Source of the DNA: Pusillimonas sp. UBA3987
GTDB lineage: Bacteria > Pseudomonadota > Gammaproteobacteria > Burkholderiales > Burkholderiaceae_B
Direction: 5' to 3'
Length of the DNA: 64,000 nucleotides
Assembly (NCBI GenBank): GCA_002384935.1
Contig: DGCD01000021.1
Coordinates: 1-64,000, forward strand
A model generated the notes under the pieces. The model worked only from the letters and a program-made list of their open reading frames with translations, did not search any database and was not told the origin of the DNA. The position numbers and the translations under genes were made by a program. Below, one piece after another: positions 41,809-50,643 of this stretch (positions within the stretch are counted from its first letter, which is position 1; each line of letters opens with the position of its first letter).

Positions 41809-43269
41809 TTACTGCGTACTCAGCCAGCGAATGAGCGCATCATCAAAAGCCCGCATGGCGCCGGTTCGATTGCCATTGACCATGCTGACGAGCGCGTATC
41901 GCCTGCCGCTTTCGCCTAATACATAGCCCGCAATGGCCCGGGTGTCGCGCAACGTGCCCGTTTTCAAATGGGCCATCCCGCGCGCCTCATCATTACGCAA
42001 ACGCCGGCGAACCGTGCCGTCGACCCCGGCAATCGCCAGCGACGACACAAACTCGGGCATGAGTGGTGAATGCCATGCCGTATCCAGCATTTGCACCAAA
42101 CCCGACGCCGTCAAGCGTCCGTCACGCGACAGGCCCGAGCCGTTATCAATCACCCAGCCACGCGTGTCGACACCCTGGCGACGCAACTGGTCGAGCGCGA
42201 TCCGCGCACCGGCGTCGGGCGTGGCGCCGTACGCGCCGGACTCTGCCGCCAGCGTCAACAACAAGGTGCGCGCCATGACATTGTTACTATATTTATTCAC
42301 ATGACGGATCATGTCCGAAAGCGTCTCGGAATCGTGCCAGACAAAAAGCGACGTCCCGGCCGGGGTTGTTCCCTGCCGAATGCCACGCCCCACGGTGCCG
42401 CCCAACTCACGCCATAACAAACGAAAAACCGCATCGAAGTACTCGGGTTGCCCCATGGCAAGGCGATAAACGCTGAACTCGCCACACGAACCGGCCGCAG
42501 TACCATTAACCTGCACCACCGCCCCCGACGGATTTGGGAAAACCTGGGTCGAAATCCGAGGCGATCCGGGGCAAACCGCATCGCTCCATGCCACCTCGCC
42601 TTGTACCCGAACCCCCCGGACCGGAGGGTCAACGACAGGAACCCACTTTCGCGCCTGATAGTCGGGCTGAAAAGACAACCTGACGGCGCCCAGGCCAACC
42701 ATCATGGCATCAGGGCTGGCGTTGTAGGGGCGATCAGGCGCCTCATCGAAAGCGCCCGGGTCAATGGCGACCGGCCCAAAAACAGATCGGTCGACCACGA
42801 CCTCGGTTAAATTCTTAACGCCACGCAAGCGCAACTCACGCAATAAAGACCAAAGCTCCTCGATTTTCAGGAACGGGTCACCGGACGCCTTGAGGTAAAT
42901 CGGCTTGGGCAGTGAACCTTGAGCGTCGGGAATCACAGGCCCATCGTAATAAAATGCGGTTCGCCATTGGTAGTCAGGCCCCAATTCAGACAACGCCGCC
43001 CAGGTGGTAACCATTTTCATGACCGAGGCGGGGTTGCGCGGCACATCGGGATTAATGGCAAACAATACCGGGCCGCTCAGTTCCTTCACGATCACTGAGA
43101 CCTCATTCGTGCTCAAGCCGGTTTGCTGCCACGCCTTTTGCAAAGGTTCGGGCAAGGACTGACCGTAACCCAAAACCGGCAGGCCCAAGCCCAGCAGGCA
43201 CAAGCAACACAACATCCGACCCAGCCTTGAAACCGCTGTCTTCCTGTGCCTAGTAAAATGCGCGAGCAT
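41809..43269 (-). CDS. dacB: D-alanyl-D-alanine carboxypeptidase/endopeptidase (PBP4)
   Basis: Penicillin-binding protein of the PBP4/DacB class (peptidase S13), 486 residues. A signal peptide or anchor is at about 14-36. The serine motif is SVMK at 82-85, followed by SNN in YSNNVMARTL and KTG in HLKTGTLRDTRAI, so all three active-site boxes are intact. It trims peptidoglycan stem peptides and cross-links in the periplasm. It is divergent from queA with 60 bases between the start codons. Confidence 0.95.
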   Translation of the reverse strand: MLAHFTRHRKTAVSRLGRMLCCLCLLGLGLPVLGYGQSLPEPLQKAWQQTGLSTNEVSVIVKELSGPVLFAINPDVPRNPASVMKMVTTWAALSELGPDYQWRTAFYYDGPVIPDAQGSLPKPIYLKASGDPFLKIEELWSLLRELRLRGVKNLTEVVVDRSVFGPVAIDPGAFDEAPDRPYNASPDAMMVGLGAVRLSFQPDYQARKWVPVVDPPVRGVRVQGEVAWSDAVCPGSPRISTQVFPNPSGAVVQVNGTAAGSCGEFSVYRLAMGQPEYFDAVFRLLWRELGGTVGRGIRQGTTPAGTSLFVWHDSETLSDMIRHVNKYSNNVMARTLLLTLAAESGAYGATPDAGARIALDQLRRQGVDTRGWVIDNGSGLSRDGRLTASGLVQMLDTAWHSPLMPEFVSSLAIAGVDGTVRRRLRNDEARGMAHLKTGTLRDTRAIAGYVLGESGRRYALVSMVNGNRTGAMRAFDDALIRWLSTQ

Positions 43270-43329
43270 CTATGTCATCCTGTTGAATCAACTTAAACAC
43301 AAAGCATACCGAAAAGCGCGTTCTGTTTC

Positions 43330-44397
43330 ATGACCGAAAAACCCTATTCCGACCCTAATGAACTGCGGCTTTCGCAATTCGACTACGACCTGCCCGAAGT
43401 GCTTATTGCACAAACACCGGCAGACCAACGCAGTGCAAGCCGCCTGTTGCACTTGAACGCCCGATCGCAAATTCATGACCGTCAATTTCGCGACCTGTCA
43501 GCGCTCTTGAATGCGGGCGACTTATTGGTCTTTAACAACACAAAGGTCATCAAGGCGCGCCTGCTCGGACAAAAAGACACGGGCGGCAAGGTTGAACTGC
43601 TCATTGAGCGAGTGACCGGCGACACGCAGGCGCTATCGCACATCAAATCCAGCAAATCGCCCAAGCCCGGAACAGTGTTACATATTGCCCCGAACCTGGA
43701 TCTAACGGTAACCGGTCGCGAAGGCGAGCTTTTTTCCGTTCAGTTCCCCATTAACGTCCTGGACGCACTCGATGAGCACGGCATGACGCCACTGCCACCC
43801 TATATCGAGCACGCAGCTGACGCCCACGATGAGGCGCGGTACCAAACCGTTTACGCCCAGGAGCCCGGCGCCGTGGCGGCCCCCACGGCGGGCTTGCACT
43901 TTGACAATGCCATGCTTGAGCAACTAGAAGCCAAGGGTGTAGGGCTTGCCTTTGTTACCCTTCATGTCGGCGCCGGCACGTTCCAGCCGGTTCGGGTTGA
44001 AAAACTGGCCGAACATACAATGCATTTCGAACGCTATACGGTACCGACCGAAACGCTTAAGCTTATTGAGGAAACAAAAAAACAGAACGGGCGCATCATT
44101 GCCGTTGGGACAACCAGCGTGCGCGCACTCGAATCGGCTGCCCGGCAACGGGAAACCGGACAAACCGACGCCAGTATCTCAGGCGATACTAATCTGTTCA
44201 TTACACCAGGGTACAACTTTGCCCTGGTCGACGCGCTGATAACCAACTTCCATTTGCCGCGCTCAACCCTGCTGATGCTGGTGTCTGCCCTGGCGGGAAT
44301 GGCCCCCATCAAACAGGCTTATGAGCACGCGGTTGCGCGGCACTACCGATTTTTCAGCTATGGCGACGCCATGTTTATCGAGACACCTTCCAAATGA
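43330..44397 (+). CDS. queA: S-adenosylmethionine:tRNA ribosyltransferase-isomerase QueA
   Basis: Queuosine biosynthesis enzyme of 355 residues. It transfers and isomerises the ribosyl part of SAM onto 7-aminomethyl-7-deazaguanine in tRNA. Typical parts are DYDLPEVLIAQTPADQRSASRLL, VFNNTKVIKARL, AAPTAGLHFD and TLHVGAGTFQPVR, and the C-terminal DALITNFHLPRSTLLMLVSA. Its stop overlaps the tgt start by four bases (ATGA), so queA and tgt are coupled, as in many proteobacteria. Confidence 0.97.
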   Translation: MTEKPYSDPNELRLSQFDYDLPEVLIAQTPADQRSASRLLHLNARSQIHDRQFRDLSALLNAGDLLVFNNTKVIKARLLGQKDTGGKVELLIERVTGDTQALSHIKSSKSPKPGTVLHIAPNLDLTVTGREGELFSVQFPINVLDALDEHGMTPLPPYIEHAADAHDEARYQTVYAQEPGAVAAPTAGLHFDNAMLEQLEAKGVGLAFVTLHVGAGTFQPVRVEKLAEHTMHFERYTVPTETLKLIEETKKQNGRIIAVGTTSVRALESAARQRETGQTDASISGDTNLFITPGYNFALVDALITNFHLPRSTLLMLVSALAGMAPIKQAYEHAVARHYRFFSYGDAMFIETPSK

Positions 44398-45530
44398 CCG
44401 GATTGAATTTCAAACTGTTAAAAACCGACGGCCTGGCCCGCAGGGGCCAGGTGACGTTAAACCACGGTATTGTGGAAACGCCTATTTTCATGCCTGTCGG
44501 CACGTACGGCAGCGTGAAAGCCATGTTGCCTCATGAACTGGATGAAATCGATGCCCAGATTGTTTTGGGCAATACCTTCCACTTATGGCTGCGCCCCGGC
44601 ACCGAAATCATTGAAAAACATCAGGGCCTGCACGGGTTCATGCAATGGTCACGGCCCATTCTCACCGACTCGGGCGGCTTCCAGGTGTTCAGTCTGGATG
44701 GCTTACGCAAAATCACCGAAGAGGGCGTGAAATTTGCTTCCCCCATTGATGGCGCACGCTTGTTTCTGACACCGGAAGAATCCATGCGCATCCAGCGCGC
44801 ACTCAATTCAGATATTGTCATGGTGTTCGATGAATGCACGCCATACGAAATAAAGGGTCGTGCGGCCACGCATGAAGAGGCAGCCCAATCAATGCGGATG
44901 TCGCTGCGTTGGGCGCAACGCTCGAAAAATGCTTTCGGCGAACTGGAAAACCCTAATGCCCTGTTCGGCATCGTCCAGGGAGGCATGTACGAAGACCTGC
45001 GCGACGAGTCCCTCGCAGGCCTGACAGAAATCGGTTTTCACGGCTACGCCATTGGCGGCTTGTCCGTTGGCGAGCCCAAGGAGGAAATGATGCGTGTCCT
45101 GCATCATGTCGCGCCCCGCCTGCCCGACAACGCCCCCCGTTATCTGATGGGCGTCGGCACGCCTGAAGACCTGGTGGAAGGCGTCAGCCAGGGCGTGGAT
45201 ATGTTTGATTGCGTCATGCCAACCCGCAACGCCAGAAATGGATGGCTATTTACCCGGTACGGCGATATCAAGATACGCAATGCACGATACAAGGATGACA
45301 CGCAACCGCTTGACCCGGACTGCCATTGCCACACCTGCCGGCACTTCTCTCGCGCCTACCTGCATCACCTCCAGCGAGCCAACGAAATTACCGGCGCCCG
45401 CTTGAATACCTTGCATAATCTGTACTTTTACCTAAAGATAATGGCCGAGATGCGCGAAGCCATCGAAAACGGTTTATTCCAGCAATGGAAGACGGAATTT
45501 GCAGAAAATCGGTCGCGCGGCATCCAATAG
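44394..45530 (+). CDS. tgt: tRNA-guanine transglycosylase
   Basis: Queuine tRNA-ribosyltransferase of 378 residues. It swaps guanine 34 for preQ1 in GUN anticodons. The active-site region is LTDSGGFQVFSL, with the nucleophile Asp in GVDMFDCVMPTRNAR; the zinc ligands are in CHCHTCRHFSRAYLHHL. The fold is a TIM barrel. It is followed by yajC after 48 bases, giving the common queA-tgt-yajC-secD-secF order. Confidence 0.97.
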   Translation: MTGLNFKLLKTDGLARRGQVTLNHGIVETPIFMPVGTYGSVKAMLPHELDEIDAQIVLGNTFHLWLRPGTEIIEKHQGLHGFMQWSRPILTDSGGFQVFSLDGLRKITEEGVKFASPIDGARLFLTPEESMRIQRALNSDIVMVFDECTPYEIKGRAATHEEAAQSMRMSLRWAQRSKNAFGELENPNALFGIVQGGMYEDLRDESLAGLTEIGFHGYAIGGLSVGEPKEEMMRVLHHVAPRLPDNAPRYLMGVGTPEDLVEGVSQGVDMFDCVMPTRNARNGWLFTRYGDIKIRNARYKDDTQPLDPDCHCHTCRHFSRAYLHHLQRANEITGARLNTLHNLYFYLKIMAEMREAIENGLFQQWKTEFAENRSRGIQ

Positions 45531-45578
45531 CCAGATATCGCTACAATAGAAAGCTAAACCTAAAATCAGGAGTAATGA

Positions 45579-45917
45579 ATGTCCCTCGTTGACACCCTTT
45601 CACACATCGTCGCACAAGCCGGCGAAGGTAATGCACTGATGGGTATGCTCCCCATCATTTTGATGTTCGTCATTTTGTATTTCCTCATGATCCGTCCTCA
45701 AATGAAACGGCAGAAGGAACATCGCAATATGGTGGCCGCACTGGCCAAGGGCGACGAAATCATCACCACGGGCGGTATGCTGGGCAAGGTAACCAAAGTA
45801 AGCGACAGCTACATCACAGTAGAAGTCACGTCGCTGGCCGACAAGCCCGTTGAAGTGGTTCTGCAGCGCACCGCCGTTGCTTCAGTGTTGCCCAAAGGCA
45901 CCATCAAAGCACTGTAA
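45579..45917 (+). CDS. yajC: Preprotein translocase subunit YajC
   Basis: Sec accessory protein of 112 residues with one transmembrane helix (about 23-43, LPIILMFVILYFLMIRPQ) followed by the conserved KRQKEHRNMVAALAKGDEIITTGGMLGKV. It binds SecDF and YidC at the inner membrane. TCAGGAG precedes the ATG. A terminator-like hairpin follows it before secD. Confidence 0.95.
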   Translation: MSLVDTLSHIVAQAGEGNALMGMLPIILMFVILYFLMIRPQMKRQKEHRNMVAALAKGDEIITTGGMLGKVTKVSDSYITVEVTSLADKPVEVVLQRTAVASVLPKGTIKAL

Positions 45918-45938
45918 GCTTGCAACTTGCGCACTCTC

Positions 45939-45969
45939 AGCCCCGTATCCGCCGAAACGGGGCTTGTTT
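45939..45969 (+). terminator. Terminator-like hairpin between yajC and secD
   Basis: AGCCCCGT (45939-45946) and ACGGGGCT (45957-45964) form an 8-bp stem with a 10-base loop, followed by TGTTT. It is GC-rich with a short T tail, so it probably ends part of the yajC transcripts; secD may also have its own promoter. Confidence 0.5.
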
Positions 45970-45991
45970 ACATTTCAACCGTTGATCCGCA

Positions 45992-47860
45992 ATGAACCGT
46001 TATCCCCTCTGGAAATATCTCATCGTTCTGGCTGCCGTCATCATTGGGCTTATTTACACATTGCCCAACTTCTTCGGCGAATCGCCCGCCGTCCAGATTG
46101 CGCCGGCTAAGACAGCGGTCAAGGTTGAAGCAAACATGCTGGGCCGGGTCCAGCAGCTTTTGAATGAAAATAACATCCCGACAACCGGCTCGTACTTCGA
46201 GCAGAACGGGCCAGTTGGTACAGTCCGCTTCCGTTTTGACTCAACCGATACACAGCTGCAAGCGAAAGACGTCATCGAAAGTGCGCTGAATCCCGATCCG
46301 GCCAACCCCGATTACACCGTGGCATTGAACTTGCTGCCATCATCGCCCAACTGGCTGTCGGCACTTGGCGCAAACCCCATGTACCTCGGGCTCGACTTAC
46401 GGGGCGGCGTCCATTTCCTGCTTCAGGTCGACATGCAAGGCGCGCTGAATGGTCGATATGATTCGCTGGCCAATGACGTACGATCAATTCTGCGCGAAAA
46501 CGGCGTTCGAACAGGGGGAGTCGAACGCGACGGCCTGTCGATCGTTGCCCGATTCGACAATGAAGACGCAGCAAACAATGCCGCATCGACACTACGCAGC
46601 CGCTTACCCGAAATGATTTACGCCGTTTCTGAAAACGGGGAACGCTTCATGCTGACCTCCCGCCTGACTGAGAATGCAGTCATGGAAGTTCAGAACAATG
46701 CGCTGCAACAGAACATCACGACCCTGCATAACCGGATTAACGAACTGGGGGTCGCGGAACCCATTATCCAGCGCCAGGGTGCCGACCGCATCGTGGTTCA
46801 ACTGCCAGGGGTGCAAGACGTTGCCAAAGCAAAGGAGATTCTTGGACGCACGGCGACCCTGGAAATCCGTATGGTTGATGAATCACAATCGGCCCAGAAC
46901 GCGCTGGCCGCCGGCCGTGTGCCCTTTGGGCTCGAACGATACGAAGACACCAACGGACGTCCAATGCTGTTGCGTCGCCAGGTTGTCCTTACCGGCGAAA
47001 ATCTGCAAGATGCCCAACCCGGGCGCGACCAGCAATCCCAGCAACCCTCGGTTAACCTGACGCTTGACCAGAAAGGTGCTCGCATCTTCCGCGACGTTAC
47101 CCGCGATAACGTGGGCAAACGCATGGCGATACTGCTATTCGAGAAAGGCCAGGGGCAAGTTGTTACCGCGCCGGTTATCCGTAGCGAAATCCCCGGGGGC
47201 CAGGTGCAGATTTCCGGCAGCATGACTGCCCAGGAAGCCTCCGACATTGCACTGCTGCTGCGTGCAGGTGCCCTGGCTGCACCCATGGAGATTATTGAAG
47301 AGCGCACCATCGGCCCGAGCCTGGGTGCGGAGAATATTGAAATGGGCTTCAAATCGGTCGTTTGGGGCTTTGCAGCCCTGGCCCTGTTCATTATTGTTTA
47401 CTACCACTTGTTCGGTGTCTTTTCCACCCTTGGTCTTAGCCTGAACATTTTGCTGCTGCTGGGCGTGCTTTCAATGCTGCAGGCCACGCTGACATTGCCC
47501 GGCATCGCCGCATTGGCCCTTGCCTTGGGCATGGCGATTGATGCAAACGTGCTTATTAACGAACGGATCAGGGAAGAACTAAGAGGGGGGATAGCGCCGC
47601 AACAAGCCATCAACCAGGGGTTTGAACGCGCCTGGGGCACCATTCTCGACTCCAACCTTACAACGCTCATTGTGGGGGTAGCGCTGTTGGCATTTGGTTC
47701 AGGGCCGGTTCGCGGTTTTGCCGTTGTGCACTGTATCGGCATCCTGACCTCCATGTTCTCCGCTGTTGTGGGTGTGCGTGCAATAACGAACCTTTGGTAT
47801 GGGCGGCGTCGCAAGTTGCAAAGCATTTCGATCGGGCAAATCTGGAAACCGAAAGACTAA
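45992..47860 (+). CDS. secD: Protein translocase subunit SecD
   Basis: RND-family translocase subunit of 622 residues with six transmembrane helices: one at the N-terminus (LIVLAAVIIGLIYTLPNFF) and five after about residue 450. The large periplasmic part has MYLGLDLRGGVHFLLQVD. The C-terminal membrane half has ALALGMAIDANVLINERIREEL, with the conserved Asp of the proton path. It uses the proton gradient to help complete protein export with SecF. It is followed by secF after 50 bases. Confidence 0.97.
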   Translation: MNRYPLWKYLIVLAAVIIGLIYTLPNFFGESPAVQIAPAKTAVKVEANMLGRVQQLLNENNIPTTGSYFEQNGPVGTVRFRFDSTDTQLQAKDVIESALNPDPANPDYTVALNLLPSSPNWLSALGANPMYLGLDLRGGVHFLLQVDMQGALNGRYDSLANDVRSILRENGVRTGGVERDGLSIVARFDNEDAANNAASTLRSRLPEMIYAVSENGERFMLTSRLTENAVMEVQNNALQQNITTLHNRINELGVAEPIIQRQGADRIVVQLPGVQDVAKAKEILGRTATLEIRMVDESQSAQNALAAGRVPFGLERYEDTNGRPMLLRRQVVLTGENLQDAQPGRDQQSQQPSVNLTLDQKGARIFRDVTRDNVGKRMAILLFEKGQGQVVTAPVIRSEIPGGQVQISGSMTAQEASDIALLLRAGALAAPMEIIEERTIGPSLGAENIEMGFKSVVWGFAALALFIIVYYHLFGVFSTLGLSLNILLLLGVLSMLQATLTLPGIAALALALGMAIDANVLINERIREELRGGIAPQQAINQGFERAWGTILDSNLTTLIVGVALLAFGSGPVRGFAVVHCIGILTSMFSAVVGVRAITNLWYGRRRKLQSISIGQIWKPKD

Positions 47861-47910
47861 GCCCGATCCAACTGCAATTATTCGCCCCAATTACTTAGGC
47901 AAACAAAATA

Positions 47911-48846
47911 ATGGAACTCTTTAGAATCAAACGCACCATCCCGTTCATGCGCCACGCGCTGGTGCTGAACCTGATCAGCCTGATCACTTTCGCCCTGGCT
48001 GTATTTTTTATTGCCACAAAGGGCTTCCATTTGTCCATCGAATTTACCGGTGGCACCGTCATGGAAACCCATTACGAGCAATCTGCCGATCTCGAACAGG
48101 TTCGCAATACACTCAGTGATATCGGGTACTCCGACTTTCAGGTACAGAACTTTGGCACTTCCCGCGATGTCATGATTCGCCTGCCGGTCAGAGACGGTGA
48201 AGACGCCACGGTCCAAAGCGAGAAAGTCCTGGCGGCACTGCAGGCCGATACACCGAACGTGGAGTTGCGGCGCGTGGAGTTTGTGGGCCCGCAAGTAGGT
48301 GAAGAGTTAGTGACAAATGGCCTGCTGGCGTTATTGTGCGTGGTCATCGGCATCATGGTTTACCTGGCCTTGCGGTTTGAATGGAAATTCGCCATTGCCG
48401 GGGTAGTCGCCAACTTTCACGATGTCATCATCATTCTCGGGTTTTTTGCCTTTTTCCAGTGGGAGTTTTCTCTGGCCGTACTGGCAGGTGTCCTGGCGGT
48501 GCTGGGCTACTCGGTAAACGAGTCGGTGGTGATTATGGATCGCATCCGTGAAAACTTCCGCAAACAGCGGCGGGCCACTACCACAGAGGTAATCGACGGC
48601 GCGATTACGCAAACCATTTCTCGCACGATCATCACGCATACCTCTACCCAGATCATGGTGCTGTCAATGCTGATCTTCGGCGGGCCAACGCTGCACTACT
48701 TTGCCCTGGCCCTCACTATCGGCATTTGGTTTGGTATCTACTCATCTGTGTTCGTTGCGGCTGCCATCGCAATGTGGCTGGGCATAAAACGGGAAGACCT
48801 TGTCAAACCGGTCAAGAAAGAGGAAACAGAAGTCGAGGAAGGCTGA
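47911..48846 (+). CDS. secF: Protein translocase subunit SecF
   Basis: SecD partner of 311 residues with six transmembrane helices. GFHLSIEFTGGTVMETHYEQ starts the periplasmic part, and the second half has VLGYSVNESVVIMDRIREN and TSTQIMVLSMLIFGGPTLHYFALAL. The C-terminus is charged (VKPVKKEETEVEEG). It works with SecD, YajC and the SecYEG channel. A strong bidirectional terminator follows the stop codon. Confidence 0.97.
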   Translation: MELFRIKRTIPFMRHALVLNLISLITFALAVFFIATKGFHLSIEFTGGTVMETHYEQSADLEQVRNTLSDIGYSDFQVQNFGTSRDVMIRLPVRDGEDATVQSEKVLAALQADTPNVELRRVEFVGPQVGEELVTNGLLALLCVVIGIMVYLALRFEWKFAIAGVVANFHDVIIILGFFAFFQWEFSLAVLAGVLAVLGYSVNESVVIMDRIRENFRKQRRATTTEVIDGAITQTISRTIITHTSTQIMVLSMLIFGGPTLHYFALALTIGIWFGIYSSVFVAAAIAMWLGIKREDLVKPVKKEETEVEEG

Positions 48847-48874
48847 AGCTGCAAAACAGCCAGGCCCAAACAGA

Positions 48875-48913
48875 AAGCCCCCGATCACCACTTGGGTGTC
48901 GGGGGCTTCTTTA
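48875..48913 (+). terminator. Terminator after secF, probably bidirectional
   Basis: AAGCCCCCGA (48875-48884) and TCGGGGGCTT (48899-48908) form a 10-bp perfect stem with a 14-base loop; CTTTA follows on the plus strand, and TTTCTGTTT on the minus strand. It separates the convergent secF and sorB transcripts. Confidence 0.8.
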
Positions 48914-48947
48914 ATGCTTGACTCTTTAACGCTGATTAAATAGAAGC

Positions 48948-49265
48948 TTACTGGCTGGTGGACTTGACCACATAGGCGGTAACCGCTTCCATATCTTCAG
49001 GGCTTAACGAGTTGGCAAAAGAGGGCATGGCACCCATCCCGTCTTTCAGCACTTTCATGACGCGGTCGGCGCTGGGTTTCAATTCGTCGAGATTGGGGCC
49101 AATCGCCCCTTGTGAGCCAGCATCTTTCAACGTATGACAGACGGCACAGGCCGGTACTGCCTTGCTGACAAACAATTCTTTTCCGCGCTGCAGCTGGGCA
49201 TCATTAGCCCAGGCAGCGGAGGAAGCCAATAAAGACAAGCCTGCAAAAACAACAGCAAATTTCAT
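48948..49265 (-). CDS. sorB: Sulfite dehydrogenase cytochrome c subunit SorB-like
   Basis: A small periplasmic cytochrome c of 105 residues. The signal peptide is 1-20 (ending AAWA); the single haem site is CAVCH (Cys40, Cys43, His44). Met ligand candidates lie in GMGAMPSFANSL near 78-92, followed by the cytochrome c ending EAVTAYV. It accepts electrons from SorA and passes them to the respiratory chain. AAAGG precedes the ATG. It starts 13 bases after the sorA stop, so both are on one transcript. Confidence 0.88.
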   Translation of the reverse strand: MKFAVVFAGLSLLASSAAWANDAQLQRGKELFVSKAVPACAVCHTLKDAGSQGAIGPNLDELKPSADRVMKVLKDGMGAMPSFANSLSPEDMEAVTAYVVKSTSQ

Positions 49266-49278
49266 AAACTAACCTTTA

Positions 49279-50511
49279 TCAAGTTACGGTAATTTCAACC
49301 ATATGGTCTTGCCAGCTATTGTTGTTGTACCCGCGATTGTTTTCAGCGCGTTCAGCAGGCTGGGTTTGACCCGCCGCGTTGGTCGTGCGGCTGGCGAGAT
49401 TATAACGACCCGGCTTCAGGTTGGCCGTAAAAGCAAACTGGCGCCAAGCGTACTTGCCCAGGTCGGGGCCGACAAAATGCGCCTCTTGCCACGACTTCCC
49501 GCCGTCGAGCGAAACCTCGATCTTGCTTGGGCTATCGATACCGCCCATTGCCACCCCGCCGATCACGACCGTACCGGCTTTCATCGAGGTATCGGGAGCA
49601 GCAGGCGAGGTAATCCACGACTTGGGCGGCATTTCCCATATGGACTCATGCTGCGGCCCGCCTTTTTCCCCAACAGCGGAAAACCGGTAGCTGTTTTGCT
49701 GGATACTGGCCGGCGACTGTTCCTTTGTAAAGGCCAATTGCTTGACATACTTCACATTATTGACGCCGGTGTAGCCGGGAACAATTAAACGCAACGGCCC
49801 GCCATGCGCCAGCGGCAAGGGCTCGCCATTGACCTCCCAGGCCAGAATGGCATCTTTCATGGCTTCCAATGGCACAGACCTTTCAACCATGACGGTGTTG
49901 GGGTCGAGTCCGGCGGGAATTTCCTCGCCACCCGTGCCAGTCATGTAAACCATGCCATCTTGTACGCCGCCCAATGCCTCAACCAGTTTGGCCACGGGAA
50001 TGCCGGTGAAAATCACACAACCTGCCGCGCCAACCGACCATTGCGTGCCGCCGGGATTGTGCGGGAAAAACGCACGCCCGTTACCGGAACACTGCAACAC
50101 CATCGGCAATGCCTCCAGGCCCATGCCTTTGAGCTCGCCCACCGTAAAAGTACGTGGCTTATCAACACCCTGGACACTGACCTTCCAGGCGTCAGGATCT
50201 GCGGTAATACTGGCAGGCGGCGGGGAAACGTTATTGCGGATAAACAATCGATTCAGCGGCGTAATGACGCTGTTACCAACCGCGCCACGCTGGGTTTCAA
50301 TGGTATTCGCACTATGCACGATCAAACTATCGGCATCTTTCCACTTCGCGTAATCAGGTAGGGGTTTCGCGTCGGACACCGGCTGCGGGTTCGATTGCGA
50401 AGCGGGCTCGGTAGAGTCCGCGCGGGCCACTGTACTTATTCCAGCCCACGCTGCGGCAGCGCCGGCCGCAGCCAACACGCGGCGACGAGGGGTATTGATT
50501 TTTTCCTGCAT
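49279..50511 (-). CDS. sorA: Sulfite dehydrogenase molybdenum subunit SorA-like
   Basis: Sulfite oxidase-family molybdoenzyme of 410 residues. A twin-arginine signal (TPRRRVLAAAGAAAAW) at about 7-30 exports it folded. The molybdenum-ligand cysteine is Cys141 in MVLQCSGNGRAFF; the C-terminal dimerisation domain has KIEVSLDGGKSWQEAHF. It oxidises sulfite to sulfate in the periplasm and reduces the SorB cytochrome. TAGGAGG precedes the ATG at 50511. The Mo cofactor step MogA is encoded elsewhere in this window. It faces miaB. Confidence 0.92.
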   Translation of the reverse strand: MQEKINTPRRRVLAAAGAAAAWAGISTVARADSTEPASQSNPQPVSDAKPLPDYAKWKDADSLIVHSANTIETQRGAVGNSVITPLNRLFIRNNVSPPPASITADPDAWKVSVQGVDKPRTFTVGELKGMGLEALPMVLQCSGNGRAFFPHNPGGTQWSVGAAGCVIFTGIPVAKLVEALGGVQDGMVYMTGTGGEEIPAGLDPNTVMVERSVPLEAMKDAILAWEVNGEPLPLAHGGPLRLIVPGYTGVNNVKYVKQLAFTKEQSPASIQQNSYRFSAVGEKGGPQHESIWEMPPKSWITSPAAPDTSMKAGTVVIGGVAMGGIDSPSKIEVSLDGGKSWQEAHFVGPDLGKYAWRQFAFTANLKPGRYNLASRTTNAAGQTQPAERAENNRGYNNNSWQDHMVEITVT

Positions 50512-50643
50512 AGCAACCTCCTATAAGTGCAAGATAAAAACGAACACATAATCTTATTATTGTTTTTGATTATGAACTTATTTCTTGAACGATGGAAGAA
50601 TTATACGACCAAGCACAAGAACAAACGGGATACAAGCGTTACA